Origin: Sedimentisphaerales bacterium
Lineage (GTDB): Bacteria > Planctomycetota > Phycisphaerae > Sedimentisphaerales > SG8-4
DNA length: 64,000 nt
Assembly (NCBI GenBank): GCA_016928975.1
Contig: JAFGJR010000006.1
Location: 14,169 to 78,168, forward strand
Direction of reading: 5' to 3'
The notes below the pieces were generated by a model. The model did no database searches and was not told where the DNA came from. It was given only the letters and a program-made list of their open reading frames with translations. Shown here one piece after another: positions 1-14,047 of the stretch. A program made the translations under genes and the position numbers. Positions within the stretch are counted from its first letter, which is position 1; each line of letters starts with the position of its first letter.

Positions 1-11
1 GCGTTTTTTCC

Positions 12-40
12 TGAACCGATACGAGGACAAATCGGGTTCA
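12..40 (+). promoter_or_regulatory. Stem-loop in rplJ leader
   Basis: TGAACCGAT (12-20) can pair with ATCGGGTTCA (31-40) with one bulged G, just ahead of the purine-rich Shine-Dalgarno stretch at 43-52. L10 leaders in bacteria are classic autoregulatory sites where L10-L12 binds its own mRNA. The position fits such a role, but the window starts here, so the full leader cannot be judged. Confidence 0.4.
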
Positions 41-52
41 ACGGGAGAGAAG

Positions 53-586
53 ATGAGCAAGTACGTAAAAGAGTTGCTGCAGTCCCAGTTAGAGAAGAGA
101 GTCGAGAACGAGGGAATTGACGATTTCGTGGTGCTGACGACCAAGGGAGTGGGAGGCGTTGACAACAACGTCATGCGTGGTGCCTTGAAGGAAAAAGGCA
201 TTCGGCTGTTGGTCGTGAAGAATTCCCTGTTCCGAAAGGTCCTGCAAAAGGGGAAGATGGAGCCGGCCGTAGAGCTGTTCAACGGTCCATGCGCCATCGC
301 CTATGGCGGAGACAGCATCGTCGACGTCGCCAAGGAGATACTCGAATGGGTCAAGAAGCTGCCCGTGATGGAGGTTCGGGGGGCCTATGTGGATGGATCC
401 GTCTACGATCAGGCAGGGGCGACGCAGTTGTCCAGGATGCCGACCCGCATCGAGCTTCAGGGCAGGATCGTCAGCAGTATTTGTTCGCCCGGCAGCGTGC
501 TCGGCGGCATACTGACCGGTCGGGCCAGCGTCATCGCGAGCTGTCTGAAGACGATCATTGAGAAGGCTGAAAGACAGGCTGCCTGA
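53..586 (+). CDS. rplJ: 50S ribosomal protein L10
   Basis: L10 anchors the L7/L12 dimers to 23S rRNA and so forms the base of the ribosomal stalk that recruits translation GTPases. The 177-residue product has the usual family length. It shows the N-terminal rRNA-binding part with the [11 protein letters not shown] stretch (about residues 53-63) and a C-terminal helix for L7/L12 docking. The ATG follows a GGGAGAGAAG Shine-Dalgarno directly. It is the first complete gene of the rplJ-rplL-rpoB-rpoC group; rplK and rplA probably lie just upstream, outside the window. Confidence 0.97.
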   Translation: MSKYVKELLQSQLEKRVENEGIDDFVVLTTKGVGGVDNNVMRGALKEKGIRLLVVKNSLFRKVLQKGKMEPAVELFNGPCAIAYGGDSIVDVAKEILEWVKKLPVMEVRGAYVDGSVYDQAGATQLSRMPTRIELQGRIVSSICSPGSVLGGILTGRASVIASCLKTIIEKAERQAA

Positions 587-720
587 GACGGCGCGAGGTT
601 AGTCCCTTCGATCGAATATCAGCAATTACCAACGGTTCGTGCGGCTGCCCCGAAAGGGTTAAAACGGGACGGCGAAGTCCTGGCTACCGGCGAACGAGGA
701 ACGTATAGGAGTACATACAC

Positions 721-1131
721 ATGGCGGACGAAGCAAGACAGTGGAGCGGTGCGATCCAGGAGCTGGGTGACAAAATCGTGGCCCTGACCTTGATGCAGGC
801 CAAGGAGTTGGCGGATTACCTGAAAGATGTGTACGGGATCGAGCCGGCGGCCGGCGCCGCCGTGATGGTGGCCGGTCTGGCCCAGGCGGCAGGGGCTCCG
901 GCGGAGGCGGAGGAGGAGAAGACCACTTTCGATGTCATTCTGACCGGATTCGGCGACAAGAAGATCCAGGTCATCAAGGAAGTGCGAGCTCTCACCGGTC
1001 TGGGACTGAAAGAGGCAAAGGACCTGGTGGAAGCCGTGCCGAAGCCGGTGAAGGAGGGTATGGGCAAGGACGAAGCCGAAGCAGCGAAGAAACAACTCGA
1101 AGCGGCCGGAGCTACGGTTGAACTCAAGTGA
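721..1131 (+). CDS. rplL: 50S ribosomal protein L7/L12
   Basis: This is the stalk protein that stimulates GTP hydrolysis by EF-G, EF-Tu and IF2. Its 136 residues hold an N-terminal dimerisation helix, an Ala/Glu-rich hinge (about 55-70) and the globular C-terminal domain with the conserved [20 protein letters not shown] segment. AGGAG at 707-711 sets the ATG start. It sits 134 nt after rplJ; the gap allows a separate leader, consistent with L7/L12 being needed in several copies per ribosome. It is slightly longer than the usual 120-130 residues at the N-terminus. Confidence 0.97.
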   Translation: MADEARQWSGAIQELGDKIVALTLMQAKELADYLKDVYGIEPAAGAAVMVAGLAQAAGAPAEAEEEKTTFDVILTGFGDKKIQVIKEVRALTGLGLKEAKDLVEAVPKPVKEGMGKDEAEAAKKQLEAAGATVELK

Positions 1132-1222
1132 AGCTGAGGCGTATCTTCTGAGTATAGTGAGTGTGCGCCAAGACACAAGATCACAGAGGCGAGTGCTGAT
1201 TCCCTTACCAGAGGAGCATTAG

Positions 1223-4200
1223 ATGGTTGCGCAGACCGTTCGCAATTTCGGCAGAACGCAGGACGGCGTGGACATTCCCGACCTCGTGGCGGTGCAGCGG
1301 GTCAGTTACGACCGCTTCCTGCAGATGGACGTGCCGCCTACCAAGAGAGCGGATGCCGGGCTGGAGGCTTTGTTCCGAGAGATCTTCCCCATTGAGAGCT
1401 ACGACAAGAAGATGCTCTTGGAATACCTGTATTATGAGCTGGAGAAGCCCCACTATACGCCCCTGGAGTGCAAGCAATTGCGCCTGACGTACGCGTATCC
1501 GTTGAAGATCCATTGCCGGTTGCGTTCCGAGAGCGGGTCGGACCTGGCCGAGCAGGCGATCTACCTGGGCGAGATGCCCGTGATGATCGGCGGCGGCGAG
1601 TTCATCGTCAACGGGGCCGTTCGCGTGATCGTCAGTCAGCTCCATCGCAGTCCCGGCGTGGACTTCCTGATCGAGAGCAAGGAGGGTGACCGTGTCCTCC
1701 ACGGCGGGCGAATCATTCCCGAGCGCGGAAGCTGGATCGAGATCGGCGTCACCCAGAAGGACATCCTGGTCGTGAAGATCGACCAGTCGAGCAAGATCCC
1801 CGCGACGGTGTTCCTGCGAGCCATCAATCCGGAGTACGGGACCACGGATGCGATTCTGCGTCTGTTCTACACCCCCAAGACGGTATCTGCCAACAAGCTG
1901 ACGCCGGAGATGTGGGCGGCCAGCCCGATCGTGGACACCACGACCGGGGAGATTCTCGTCGATGCCGCCTGCCAGATCGGGGACAAGGTGTCCGTGATCC
2001 AGCAGAGCGACATCAAGAAGATCGAGGTCATCGAGCCGGTCCGCGATGCAATCATCATGAACACCCTCGGCGAGGATGATTGTGAGAATCACGACCAGGC
2101 TTTGCTGAAGTTCTACATGCGCCTGCGTCCCGGCAACCCGCCGAATCAGGAGAAGGCCCAGACGTTTTTTGCCGAGAAGTTCTTCGATGCAAACCGGTAC
2201 CGCCTGGGCAGAGTCGGGCGGTTCCGTCTGAACCGCAAGTTCGGCCAGTCCGTCGATGAAAATGAGATGACGCTGCGTCCTGAGGACTTCCTCAATACGA
2301 TGAAGTACATGCTGGCGCTGCGCAACAATGAAGGCGAAGTCGACGATATCGACCACCTGGGCAACCGGCGTCTTCGCACGATCGACGAGCTGGCGGCCGA
2401 CGAGATTCGCAAAGGGCTGCTCAAGCTGCGTCGCACGGCCCAGGAGCGCATGAGCATCAAGCGGGAAGCCACGGAGGCCCCCCGCGTGGCCGACCTGATC
2501 AACTCCAAGAGCGTGGCCAGCAGCATCAATTACTTCTTCGGCCGCGGCGAGCTGAGCCAGGTCGTCGACCAGACGAATGCCCTGAGCCAGTTGACCCATG
2601 AGCGACGTCTGTCCGCCCTGGGACCCGGCGGCCTGAACCGGAGGCGTGCCGGTTTTGAAGTGCGCGACGTGCACATCAGCCACTACGGGAGAATCTGCCC
2701 GATCGAGACCCCGGAGGGGACCAACATCGGCCTGATCTCATCTCTGGCGATCTTCACCACGATTGACGAGTACGGCTTCCTGCTGAGCCCCTATCGCAAA
2801 GTCAAGAACGGCAAGGCCACCGACGACATCCAGTACCTCCGCGCCGACGAGGAGATGCGGGCCGTGTTTGCACCGCCCAGCGCAGTCGATCCCGACACGC
2901 ACAAGATCTACGAGAACGTGGTTCTGGCGAGAAAGTCGGGAGAACTGGCCCAGACGACGCGCGATGAGGTCGATTATGTCGATGTCTCGCCGAAGCAGAT
3001 TGTCGGCGTCTCCGCGTCGCTGATTCCGTTCCTGGAGCACGACGACGCCAACCGGGCCCTGATGGGATCGAACATGCAGCGGCAGGCGGTCCCGCTGCTG
3101 AGGACCGAGGCGCCGCTCGTGGGCACCGGCATGGAAGAGGTCGTCGGCAGGAACTCGAGCATGGTCGTGCGAACCCACAGTGGCGGTACAGTCACTGCGG
3201 TCGATGCCACGCACATCGTGGTCAACCACACGGACGAATACAAGCTGGACAAGTTCATCGGTCTCAATGAGCGCACCTGTCTGAACCAGACTCCGATCGT
3301 CAAGCTCGGTGAGAAGGTCAAGGCTGGACAGATCATCGCCGATGGCGGCGGCACGTCGCATGGCGTTCTGGCGCTCGGAAGAAACGTGCTGGCCGCGTTC
3401 GTGTCCTTCGATGGGTTCAACTTCGAGGACGCGATCATCGTCAGCGAGAAGCTCGTCAAAGACGACAGCTTCACCAGCATTCACATCGATGAGTTCACTG
3501 CGGAGGTCCGCGAAACGAGACTGGGCAAGGAGGAGTTCACCCGCGACATTCCCAACGTCAGTGAAAAGGCGTTGCGGAACCTGGATGACCAGGGCATTGT
3601 CCGGGAAGGCACGCGAGTTTGTCCCGGGGACATTCTCGTGGGCAAGGTCGTGCCCAAGAGCAAGGTCGAGCTGACGCCGGAGGAGAAGCTGCTTCATGCC
3701 ATCTTCGGCAGGGCGGGCGAGGACGTCAAGAACGACTCGCTCGAGCTGCCCAGCGGCTACGAAGGCGTGGTCATCAAAACCGAGTTGTTCACTCGACGCG
3801 GCGCCGGCGGCGACGACCAGAAGAAGACTCTGGCCGACGAAGTCAAGAAGTTCGAAGCTGAGATCAAGACGAGAGAATGCACAATCTTCCGGCAGATGAC
3901 CGAGGCGATCCACAAGAGCTTCGAGGTCAACATCGTCGACCCGTCCACGCGGCAGAAAGTCGGCGCCAGCGAGGACGACGAGGTCATCTACGAGCAGATC
4001 GAGAACTTTGATATCAAGTGGGTGAAGCCTGCCTCCGCACGGGAGGACGTCCAGAAGCTCGTGAGCAAGTTCTGGGCGCGGATTACGGAGCTTGAGGAGG
4101 ACAAGGCGCGTCGGATTGAGCGGATGAAGCACGGCGACGAGCTTCCCAGCGGCGTGCTGCAGATGGCCAAGGTATACGTGGCGATCAAGCGGACGCTGTC

Positions 4201-4981
4201 CATCGGCGACAAGATGGCCGGCCGGCATGGAAACAAGGGCGTCATCGCCAAGATCATGCCGGAAGAGGACATGCCGTTCCTGGAGGACGGCACACCGATT
4301 GACATCCTGCTCAATCCGCTGGGCGTGCCCAGCCGTATGAATGTCGGCCAGATCCTGGAGACCCATCTGGGTTGGGTGGCGAAGGTGCTCGGCTTCAACG
4401 CCGTCACGCCGGTCTTCGACGGAGCTACCGAAAAAGACATCCAGCAGCTCACCGAAGAGGCGAATGCGCAGATGAAGAAGCGCCAGGTGGAGCTGAACAA
4501 GCGGGGCGAGGCGCCGGGCAAGGATGAGTTTTTCGTCAACGTGCCAAAGACGCTCAAGACACAGCTCTACGACGGGAGGACCGGCGAGCCGTTCGATCAG
4601 AAGGCCACCATTGGCTACCTCTATATGATGAAGCTCCATCACCTGGTGGATGACAAGATCCACGCCAGGGCGACCGGCCCGTACAGTCTGATCACGCAGC
4701 AGCCGCTGGGCGGCAAGGCGCGTACCGGCGGTCAGCGCTTCGGCGAGATGGAGGTGTGGGCCCTCGAAGGGTACGGCGCCGCGTACACCCTTCAGGAGAT
4801 GCTCACGGTCAAGAGCGATGACGTGGAGGGTCGAACGAAGATTTATGAATCGATGGTCAAAGGTCAGAACACGCTGGAGGCAGGCACACCGCTGTCCTTC
4901 GACGTGTTGTGCAACGAGATCCGTGGGTTGGGCTTGAATATCCAACTCGAGAAGAAAAGGCTTGGACGGACCGCTCTGTGA
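1223..4981 (+). CDS. rpoB: RNA polymerase beta subunit
   Basis: The beta subunit forms one half of the catalytic cleft of RNA polymerase. The 1252-residue product carries the family motifs: the rifampicin-region segment [15 protein letters not shown] (about residue 460), [28 protein letters not shown] and the C-terminal [18 protein letters not shown] that packs against beta-prime. Compared with E. coli, the rifampicin pocket keeps Q513, D516, H526, R529 and S531 but has Val for F514 and M515, Thr for N518 and Ala for P520. Start is an ATG with GAGGAG upstream. It is followed 43 nt later by rpoC. Confidence 0.99.
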   Translation: MVAQTVRNFGRTQDGVDIPDLVAVQRVSYDRFLQMDVPPTKRADAGLEALFREIFPIESYDKKMLLEYLYYELEKPHYTPLECKQLRLTYAYPLKIHCRLRSESGSDLAEQAIYLGEMPVMIGGGEFIVNGAVRVIVSQLHRSPGVDFLIESKEGDRVLHGGRIIPERGSWIEIGVTQKDILVVKIDQSSKIPATVFLRAINPEYGTTDAILRLFYTPKTVSANKLTPEMWAASPIVDTTTGEILVDAACQIGDKVSVIQQSDIKKIEVIEPVRDAIIMNTLGEDDCENHDQALLKFYMRLRPGNPPNQEKAQTFFAEKFFDANRYRLGRVGRFRLNRKFGQSVDENEMTLRPEDFLNTMKYMLALRNNEGEVDDIDHLGNRRLRTIDELAADEIRKGLLKLRRTAQERMSIKREATEAPRVADLINSKSVASSINYFFGRGELSQVVDQTNALSQLTHERRLSALGPGGLNRRRAGFEVRDVHISHYGRICPIETPEGTNIGLISSLAIFTTIDEYGFLLSPYRKVKNGKATDDIQYLRADEEMRAVFAPPSAVDPDTHKIYENVVLARKSGELAQTTRDEVDYVDVSPKQIVGVSASLIPFLEHDDANRALMGSNMQRQAVPLLRTEAPLVGTGMEEVVGRNSSMVVRTHSGGTVTAVDATHIVVNHTDEYKLDKFIGLNERTCLNQTPIVKLGEKVKAGQIIADGGGTSHGVLALGRNVLAAFVSFDGFNFEDAIIVSEKLVKDDSFTSIHIDEFTAEVRETRLGKEEFTRDIPNVSEKALRNLDDQGIVREGTRVCPGDILVGKVVPKSKVELTPEEKLLHAIFGRAGEDVKNDSLELPSGYEGVVIKTELFTRRGAGGDDQKKTLADEVKKFEAEIKTRECTIFRQMTEAIHKSFEVNIVDPSTRQKVGASEDDEVIYEQIENFDIKWVKPASAREDVQKLVSKFWARITELEEDKARRIERMKHGDELPSGVLQMAKVYVAIKRTLSIGDKMAGRHGNKGVIAKIMPEEDMPFLEDGTPIDILLNPLGVPSRMNVGQILETHLGWVAKVLGFNAVTPVFDGATEKDIQQLTEEANAQMKKRQVELNKRGEAPGKDEFFVNVPKTLKTQLYDGRTGEPFDQKATIGYLYMMKLHHLVDDKIHARATGPYSLITQQPLGGKARTGGQRFGEMEVWALEGYGAAYTLQEMLTVKSDDVEGRTKIYESMVKGQNTLEAGTPLSFDVLCNEIRGLGLNIQLEKKRLGRTAL

Positions 4982-5024
4982 ATTTGATTATCGAGTTCCG
5001 TAATAGGTAGTTAGGGGGCTTTCA

Positions 5025-9404
<4,380 letters not shown>

Positions 9405-9433
9405 TCTACTACGGTTCAAAGTGAGATGGGTAT

Positions 9434-9805
9434 ATGCCGACAATCAATCAGTTAGTCAGGAAGCCACGAGCCAGGTCTAAAGGCAAGAAACGTGTCTCGG
9501 ATATCAGCGGCTCGCCTCAGAAGCGAGGTGTGTGCTTGATCGTCCGGACGCAGACGCCCAAGAAGCCCAACTCCGCTCTGCGAAAGGTCGCGCGTGTCCG
9601 GCTCACCAACGGCAAGGAGGTGACCGCGTACATTCCCGGCATCGACCACAATTTGCAGGAGCACAGTACCGTGCTCATTCGCGGCGGGCGCGTGAGAGAC
9701 TTGCCTGGCGTGCGCTACCACATCGTTCGTGGCGTCCTGGATTGTGCCGGCGTTGCCAACCGGAAACGAGGCAGGAGCAAGTACGGCGCCAAGAGAGCCA
9801 AATAG
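9434..9805 (+). CDS. rpsL: 30S ribosomal protein S12
   Basis: S12 sits at the decoding centre and contacts the codon-anticodon helix. The 123-residue product matches the family end to end, with [11 protein letters not shown] (41-51) and the [13 protein letters not shown] loop (84-96). Lys43 is conserved, but residue 88 is Arg (AGA codon at 9695-9697) where the family consensus is Lys. K88R is a known streptomycin-resistance substitution in other bacteria, so the natural residue here may give low streptomycin sensitivity. It lies 29 nt after rpoC and probably shares its transcript. Confidence 0.98.
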   Translation: MPTINQLVRKPRARSKGKKRVSDISGSPQKRGVCLIVRTQTPKKPNSALRKVARVRLTNGKEVTAYIPGIDHNLQEHSTVLIRGGRVRDLPGVRYHIVRGVLDCAGVANRKRGRSKYGAKRAK

Positions 9806-9859
9806 TCGCTCGACGCATGCAAAGAGAGCCGCGAGAGTTTTGAGGCGATAGAGAGTCTT

Positions 9860-10333
9860 ATGGCCAAGAAGTTCACAGCTTCCACGGACCAGTTGGGTCC
9901 GGACCCGAAATTCAATAGCAAGCTGGTTTCCAAGTTCATCAACTGCATGATGTGGGCCGGCAAGAAGAATACCGCCCAGAGCACGTTCTATGATGCGATG
10001 GAGATCGTCGCGAGCAAGATCAAGGATGTGCCCCCACTGGAGATCTTTGAGACGGCGATCAACAACGTCAAGCCGATGCTCGAGGTCCGAAGCAAGCGCG
10101 TCGGCGGTGCGAGCTACCAGGTACCGATGCAGGTCGGCCCCAAGCGCCAGCAGTCCCTGGCGTTTCGTTGGATTCTCCTATCGGCCAGAGGCAAGAAGGG
10201 TAAGCCCATGTCGGAGCGGCTGGCCGGCGAGCTCCTCGACGCCTACAACAAACAGGGCGGGGCCATGACGACGCGGGAGAACGTGCATCGTATGGCCGAG
10301 GCGAACAAGGCGTTCGCCCACTTTGCGTGGTAG
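9860..10333 (+). CDS. rpsG: 30S ribosomal protein S7
   Basis: S7 initiates assembly of the 30S head by binding the 3-prime major domain of 16S rRNA and lines the E site. The 157-residue product has normal length and the conserved [19 protein letters not shown] segment (about 73-91). It follows rpsL by 54 nt as in the str operon, but a strong intrinsic terminator lies immediately downstream, so rpsL-rpsG is separated transcriptionally from fusA. Confidence 0.98.
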   Translation: MAKKFTASTDQLGPDPKFNSKLVSKFINCMMWAGKKNTAQSTFYDAMEIVASKIKDVPPLEIFETAINNVKPMLEVRSKRVGGASYQVPMQVGPKRQQSLAFRWILLSARGKKGKPMSERLAGELLDAYNKQGGAMTTRENVHRMAEANKAFAHFAW

Positions 10334-10347
10334 CAGTCTGAGATTAC

Positions 10348-10388
10348 ACTGCCACGGCGACCTCAAAGGGGCCCGTGGCAGTTTTTTT
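10348..10388 (+). terminator. Intrinsic terminator after rpsG
   Basis: ACTGCCACGG (10348-10357) pairs perfectly with CCGTGGCAGT (10373-10382) and is followed by seven T residues (10382-10388). The structure is a textbook rho-independent terminator and ends the rpsL-rpsG transcript before fusA. Confidence 0.93.
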
Positions 10389-10474
10389 ATGCATGGACTG
10401 AATCGGACGAGAAGGAGCAAAGGGGAGCCAGTCGAGGCACTAAGGAGGTTGGCAGGGGCAGTGATGCTTGGAAA

Positions 10475-12547
10475 ATGGTGGATTTAGAGAACATACGTAA
10501 CATTGGTATTATGGCGCACATTGACGCAGGCAAAACCACGGTCAGTGAGCGCATCCTTTATTATACGGGTAGGACGTACAAGATGGGGGAGGTCCACGAA
10601 GGCACCGCGGTGATGGACTATCTGGAGGAGGAGCAACGGCGCGGTATTACGATCACCTCGGCCGCAACCAAGTGCCCGTGGAAGGGCTTTGAGATCAACC
10701 TCATCGATACTCCTGGCCACATCGATTTCACAGCCGAAGTGGAGAGGTCGTTGAGGGTCCTGGACGGTGCGATAGCCGTTTTCGATGCCAGTGAAGGAGT
10801 CCAGGCCCAAAGCGAAACCGTCTGGCGACAAGGTCAGAAATACGGCCTGCCATGCCTGTGTTTCATCAACAAGATGGACAAGACCGGGGCTGACTTCGAG
10901 ATGAGTGTCCAGAGTATCCACGACAAGTTGCTGGCCAGCCCCGTCTGCGTGGAAATTCCTATCGGCGCGGAGGATTCCTTCGCCGGGATCATCGATGTGA
11001 TCACCATGAGAGCGGTCTTCTATGAGACCGAGACCATGGGAGCCAAGTTCCATGAGGCGGACATCCCCAGTGAACTGATGGAGAAAGCGCAGAATTATCG
11101 GGCCAAGATGATCGAACTGGTGGCCGAATATGACGACGAGCTGATGGACGCGTTCATCCATGATCGGACACCCAGCGAGCAGTCGATCCGCAGGGCCATT
11201 CGCAGGGGCACACTGGAGAACCGGGTCAACCCGTTGTTCGTGGGCTCGGCGCTGAAGTACGTTGGCATACAGCGGCTCCTGGATGGAGTCGTGGGGTATT
11301 TCCCGTCTCCGCTGGACAAGCCGGCCCTGGTCGCCCACAAGGTCGATGATAAGAGCAAGGAGATCAGCGTGACCTGCGATCCAGGTGCGAGCCTGGTTGC
11401 ACTGGCATTCAAGATCATAGGGGACGCGCACGGCGACCTGTATTTTCTCCGTATCTATCAAGGGACGTTGAAGACGGGCAGCCGGGTTCTGAACTCCAGT
11501 CGCGACAAGCGTGAGAACATCATGCGCGTCTTCGAGATGCACGCCAACGAGCGAAAGATTCTGGAATCTGCCCGGGCGGGTGAGATTGTGGCGGTGATCG
11601 GTCCCAGGTCTACACTGACGGGCGATACTCTCTGCGATCCGAAGAAGCCCATGGTGTTGCCCAGCATCACATTTCCACAGACGGTCATTACGATGTCTAT
11701 AGAGCCGCGGACGGCGGCGGAGAGGACCAAACTGACGGACGCGCTGGAGGCCTTGCGGCGGGAAGACCCGACCTTCGGCTATAGGACCGATAAAGAGACT
11801 GGACAGACGATTATCAGCGGCATGGGGGAGCTGCACCTGGAGATCTTGCAGCACAAGCTGGTTAGAGAGAAGAAGGTCGATGTTCGGGTGGGCAAGCCAC
11901 GAGTCGCCTACAAGGAGACCATCACCCAGATCGCTCGGGCGGAAGGCAGATTCGTCCACCAGAGCGGCGGGCGCGGCCAGTACGGCCATGCGATTCTGGA
12001 AGTCGGGCCGCTCGTCGCGCCGGACGGTCATTGGGAATCCAGGATCGACTTCGTGGATGAGGCTCCCCCTGCTGAAGTTCCGCACGAGTATGTAGGCGCT
12101 GTGGAGAGGGGCGTACGGGAGGCTACCGGCAACGGCGTGCTGGCGGGCTACCCGGTGATCGGGGTGAGGGCGAGGCTTGTCGGCGGGTCGCACCATTCCG
12201 TAGATTCGTCGGAATTGGCCTACGAGCAAGCCGGCGCGTTTGCCTTCGAAAAGGCTTTGAAGCAGGCCGGGCCAGTTCTTCTGGAGCCGGTGATGCGGGT
12301 CCAGGCCGTAGTACCCGACTCCGCTTTTGGCGCCGTCCAAGCCGATTTGCTGTCCCGACGTGGGCTGATTACCGATTGTCGCGTTCACGGAAATATGCGA
12401 GTGGTGGACGCGAAGGTGCCGCTGGTCGAGCTTTTCGGCTATTCAAGCGATATTCGGAGCCTCACGGCGGGCCGGGGGACCTTCACGATGGAGCCTCTGG
12501 CCTATGAAAGAGTGCCCGATCAGGTGGCTAAGGATGTCATCCTCTAA
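10475..12547 (+). CDS. fusA: Elongation factor G
   Basis: EF-G is the GTPase that drives translocation and, with RRF, ribosome recycling. The 690-residue product has the G1 motif AHIDAGKTT (about 14-22), the switch-II DTPGHIDF, the G4 NKMDKTGADF, and the EF-G domain IV stretch with HQSGGRGQYGHA (about 500-511). It lies in the str-operon position after rpsG but behind a terminator. Some N-terminal residues (MAHIDAGKTT, NKMDKTGA) recall mitochondrial EF-G2 and spd-type EF-Gs, while domain IV recalls canonical EF-G1. Which subfamily it belongs to needs a tree; planctomycetes often carry several EF-G genes. Confidence 0.92.
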   Translation: MVDLENIRNIGIMAHIDAGKTTVSERILYYTGRTYKMGEVHEGTAVMDYLEEEQRRGITITSAATKCPWKGFEINLIDTPGHIDFTAEVERSLRVLDGAIAVFDASEGVQAQSETVWRQGQKYGLPCLCFINKMDKTGADFEMSVQSIHDKLLASPVCVEIPIGAEDSFAGIIDVITMRAVFYETETMGAKFHEADIPSELMEKAQNYRAKMIELVAEYDDELMDAFIHDRTPSEQSIRRAIRRGTLENRVNPLFVGSALKYVGIQRLLDGVVGYFPSPLDKPALVAHKVDDKSKEISVTCDPGASLVALAFKIIGDAHGDLYFLRIYQGTLKTGSRVLNSSRDKRENIMRVFEMHANERKILESARAGEIVAVIGPRSTLTGDTLCDPKKPMVLPSITFPQTVITMSIEPRTAAERTKLTDALEALRREDPTFGYRTDKETGQTIISGMGELHLEILQHKLVREKKVDVRVGKPRVAYKETITQIARAEGRFVHQSGGRGQYGHAILEVGPLVAPDGHWESRIDFVDEAPPAEVPHEYVGAVERGVREATGNGVLAGYPVIGVRARLVGGSHHSVDSSELAYEQAGAFAFEKALKQAGPVLLEPVMRVQAVVPDSAFGAVQADLLSRRGLITDCRVHGNMRVVDAKVPLVELFGYSSDIRSLTAGRGTFTMEPLAYERVPDQVAKDVIL

Positions 12548-12558
12548 GGAAAACAACA

Positions 12559-12584
12559 AATCTCAGAATTTTTCTTAGATTTTT
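12559..12584 (+). terminator. AT-rich terminator after fusA
   Basis: AATCT-c-AGAA (12559-12568) pairs with TTCT-t-AGATT (12572-12581) around a three-T loop and runs into a short T tract. The stem is AU-rich, so it is weaker than the rpsG terminator, but its place 12 nt after the fusA stop supports it. Confidence 0.6.
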
Positions 12585-12597
12585 GCGTACGAGCTTG

Positions 12598-12626
12598 TTG
12601 ACAGGAAATCGTCGCCATATTAAATT
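12598..12626 (+). promoter_or_regulatory. Putative promoter of the S10 operon
   Basis: A perfect TTGACA (12598-12603) is followed after 17 nt by TAAATT (12621-12626). It comes right after the fusA terminator and about 420 nt upstream of rpsJ, with no gene in between, so it is the best candidate for driving the long rpsJ-rplQ run. Confidence 0.55.
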
Positions 12627-12632
12627 CAGGGT

Positions 12633-13046
12633 TTCTCGGCTGTAGCGAGCATGGCCATGGACGGCTGTGCGATACGTAGTTACGCTGTGGCATATCTGTG
12701 ATTGCCATCACGGATGGCTCAAACAACGGGCGTTCTGTTGAATGTAAGGGTTTGGCAAAGCTGCTGAAAGCTTTGCGAGTCTCACGTGGACTTGGTGAAC
12801 CCTGTGCACTAAGGAAGGCTGTTCAAGCAGTTGGCACCGCCGCAGGTTCCGGCGGGAACGCCGGGTTGATAACAGAAGCCCTTCCTGCCCTTGTTCAAAT
12901 GAGTGGTTTCAGCGAGGCCAGAGACTATCTGTCTCGCAGGGAGCCGCCAGTGGTGTACGAGTCGTGTGATTTTGTTGGAGCTTGTGCCCGGGTACGGTCA
13001 GTAAGGTAGTGCCGGAGCACTTCAAGGGGTAGTCCAAAGGGGCGTT
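12633..13046 (+). promoter_or_regulatory. Long untranslated leader before rpsJ
   Basis: About 410 nt separate the putative promoter from rpsJ and contain no convincing gene. Several hairpins are visible: GCAAAGCT/AGCTTTGC (12755-12776, perfect 8 bp) and GTTCC-ggcg-GGAAC (near 12850). In E. coli the S10 leader binds L4 for autogenous control; a comparable role here is inference. A 103-codon open frame at 12698-13009 resembles nothing known to me and its composition is not persuasive. Confidence 0.45.
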
Positions 13047-13361
13047 ATGGCTGCCGAAAGCGAAAGAATACGGATCAGGATGGAGGCGTACGACCATCGG
13101 AGCCTCGATGCCTCCGCCAAGGAGATCGTAGAGCATGCTCGCCGCACGAATGCGCGGGTAAGCGGCCCGGTGCCGTTGCCGACGCGAATTGAGCGGTACA
13201 CGGTTTTGCGGAGTCCTCATATCGATAAGAAGTCACGCGAGCAGTTCGAGTTGCGTACGCACAAGCGGCTTATCGACATCCACGAGGCAAACGCCAGGAC
13301 AGCCGAGGTGCTGAACCGCCTGGTGGTCCCCGCGGGTGTCTTCGTGAAGATTAAAGCGTAG
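13047..13361 (+). CDS. rpsJ: 30S ribosomal protein S10
   Basis: S10 is a 30S head protein and also the NusB/NusG partner in transcription-translation coupling. The 104-residue product aligns over its whole length, with AYDHRSLD (13-20) and [20 protein letters not shown] (about 40-59). An AAAGGGG Shine-Dalgarno precedes the ATG. It starts the S10-spc-alpha supercluster. In many bacteria tuf sits immediately before it; here only the leader does. Confidence 0.98.
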   Translation: MAAESERIRIRMEAYDHRSLDASAKEIVEHARRTNARVSGPVPLPTRIERYTVLRSPHIDKKSREQFELRTHKRLIDIHEANARTAEVLNRLVVPAGVFVKIKA

Positions 13362-13380
13362 TAGCTAAGGGCATCCGGTT

Positions 13381-14046
13381 ATGGCGATGTTGCTTGGGAA
13401 GAAAGTGGGAATGACGCGGGTCTATGACGAGGCGGGGCGTCTGGTACCGGTGACGGTCATTCAAGCCGGCCCGTGCACGGTCACCCAGGTCAAGACCGGC
13501 AAGATGGACGGCTACAGTGCCATCCAGATGGGTTTTGAGGATTCGAAGTCCTCCCGGTGCACGCAGCCACAAGTCGGCCATGCCCGGAAGGCCAATACGC
13601 ATCCGAAGAGATTCGTGAGGGAATGGCGTTTGCCCGACGCCTCCGGGCCCAAGTACAACCTGGGCGATTCGATCACCGTGGGGGTTTTCGCGGAGACGAA
13701 GCTGGTGGACGTGTTGGGCACGAGCAAGGGCAAGGGTTTCGCGGGACCGATGAAGCGCCACGGCTTCAAAGGCTTCCCGGCGTCGCACGGCACCGAGCGA
13801 AAGCACCGTGCTCCCGGCTCGATCTGTGCCTATGCCCAGAACTCCGGCATGGGGGGCGCCCTGAAGAAGGGCAAGAAGATGGGCGGGCAGATGGGCAACT
13901 GCCGGGTCACGAGCAAGAACCACGTTCTGGTGGCCGTCGATCAGGAAAACAATCTTCTGGTGGTCAAGGGGACCGTTCCGGGCCCGGCTGGCGGGTACTG
14001 TGTGGTGAAAACAGCCGGGAGTCTTGGTACGCCGAGTGGAACCTGA
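13381..14046 (+). CDS. rplC: 50S ribosomal protein L3
   Basis: L3 is an early assembly protein whose loop reaches the peptidyl transferase centre. The 221-residue product starts MLLGKKVGMTRVYDEAG and has the conserved KGKGFAGPMKRHGFKG loop (about 119-134). It follows rpsJ by 19 nt and its TGA is one base before the rplD ATG. Confidence 0.98.
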   Translation: MAMLLGKKVGMTRVYDEAGRLVPVTVIQAGPCTVTQVKTGKMDGYSAIQMGFEDSKSSRCTQPQVGHARKANTHPKRFVREWRLPDASGPKYNLGDSITVGVFAETKLVDVLGTSKGKGFAGPMKRHGFKGFPASHGTERKHRAPGSICAYAQNSGMGGALKKGKKMGGQMGNCRVTSKNHVLVAVDQENNLLVVKGTVPGPAGGYCVVKTAGSLGTPSGT

Positions 14047-14047
14047 C

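Noticed and set aside
2738..4945. 735-codon minus-strand open frame inside rpoB
   Set aside because: It lies fully antisense to rpoB, whose product is certain. Long antisense frames are expected in GC-rich genes, and the translation has no family motif.
12698..13009. 103-codon plus-strand frame before rpsJ
   Set aside because: No Shine-Dalgarno and no family. It lies in a hairpin-rich leader, so it is treated as untranslated.
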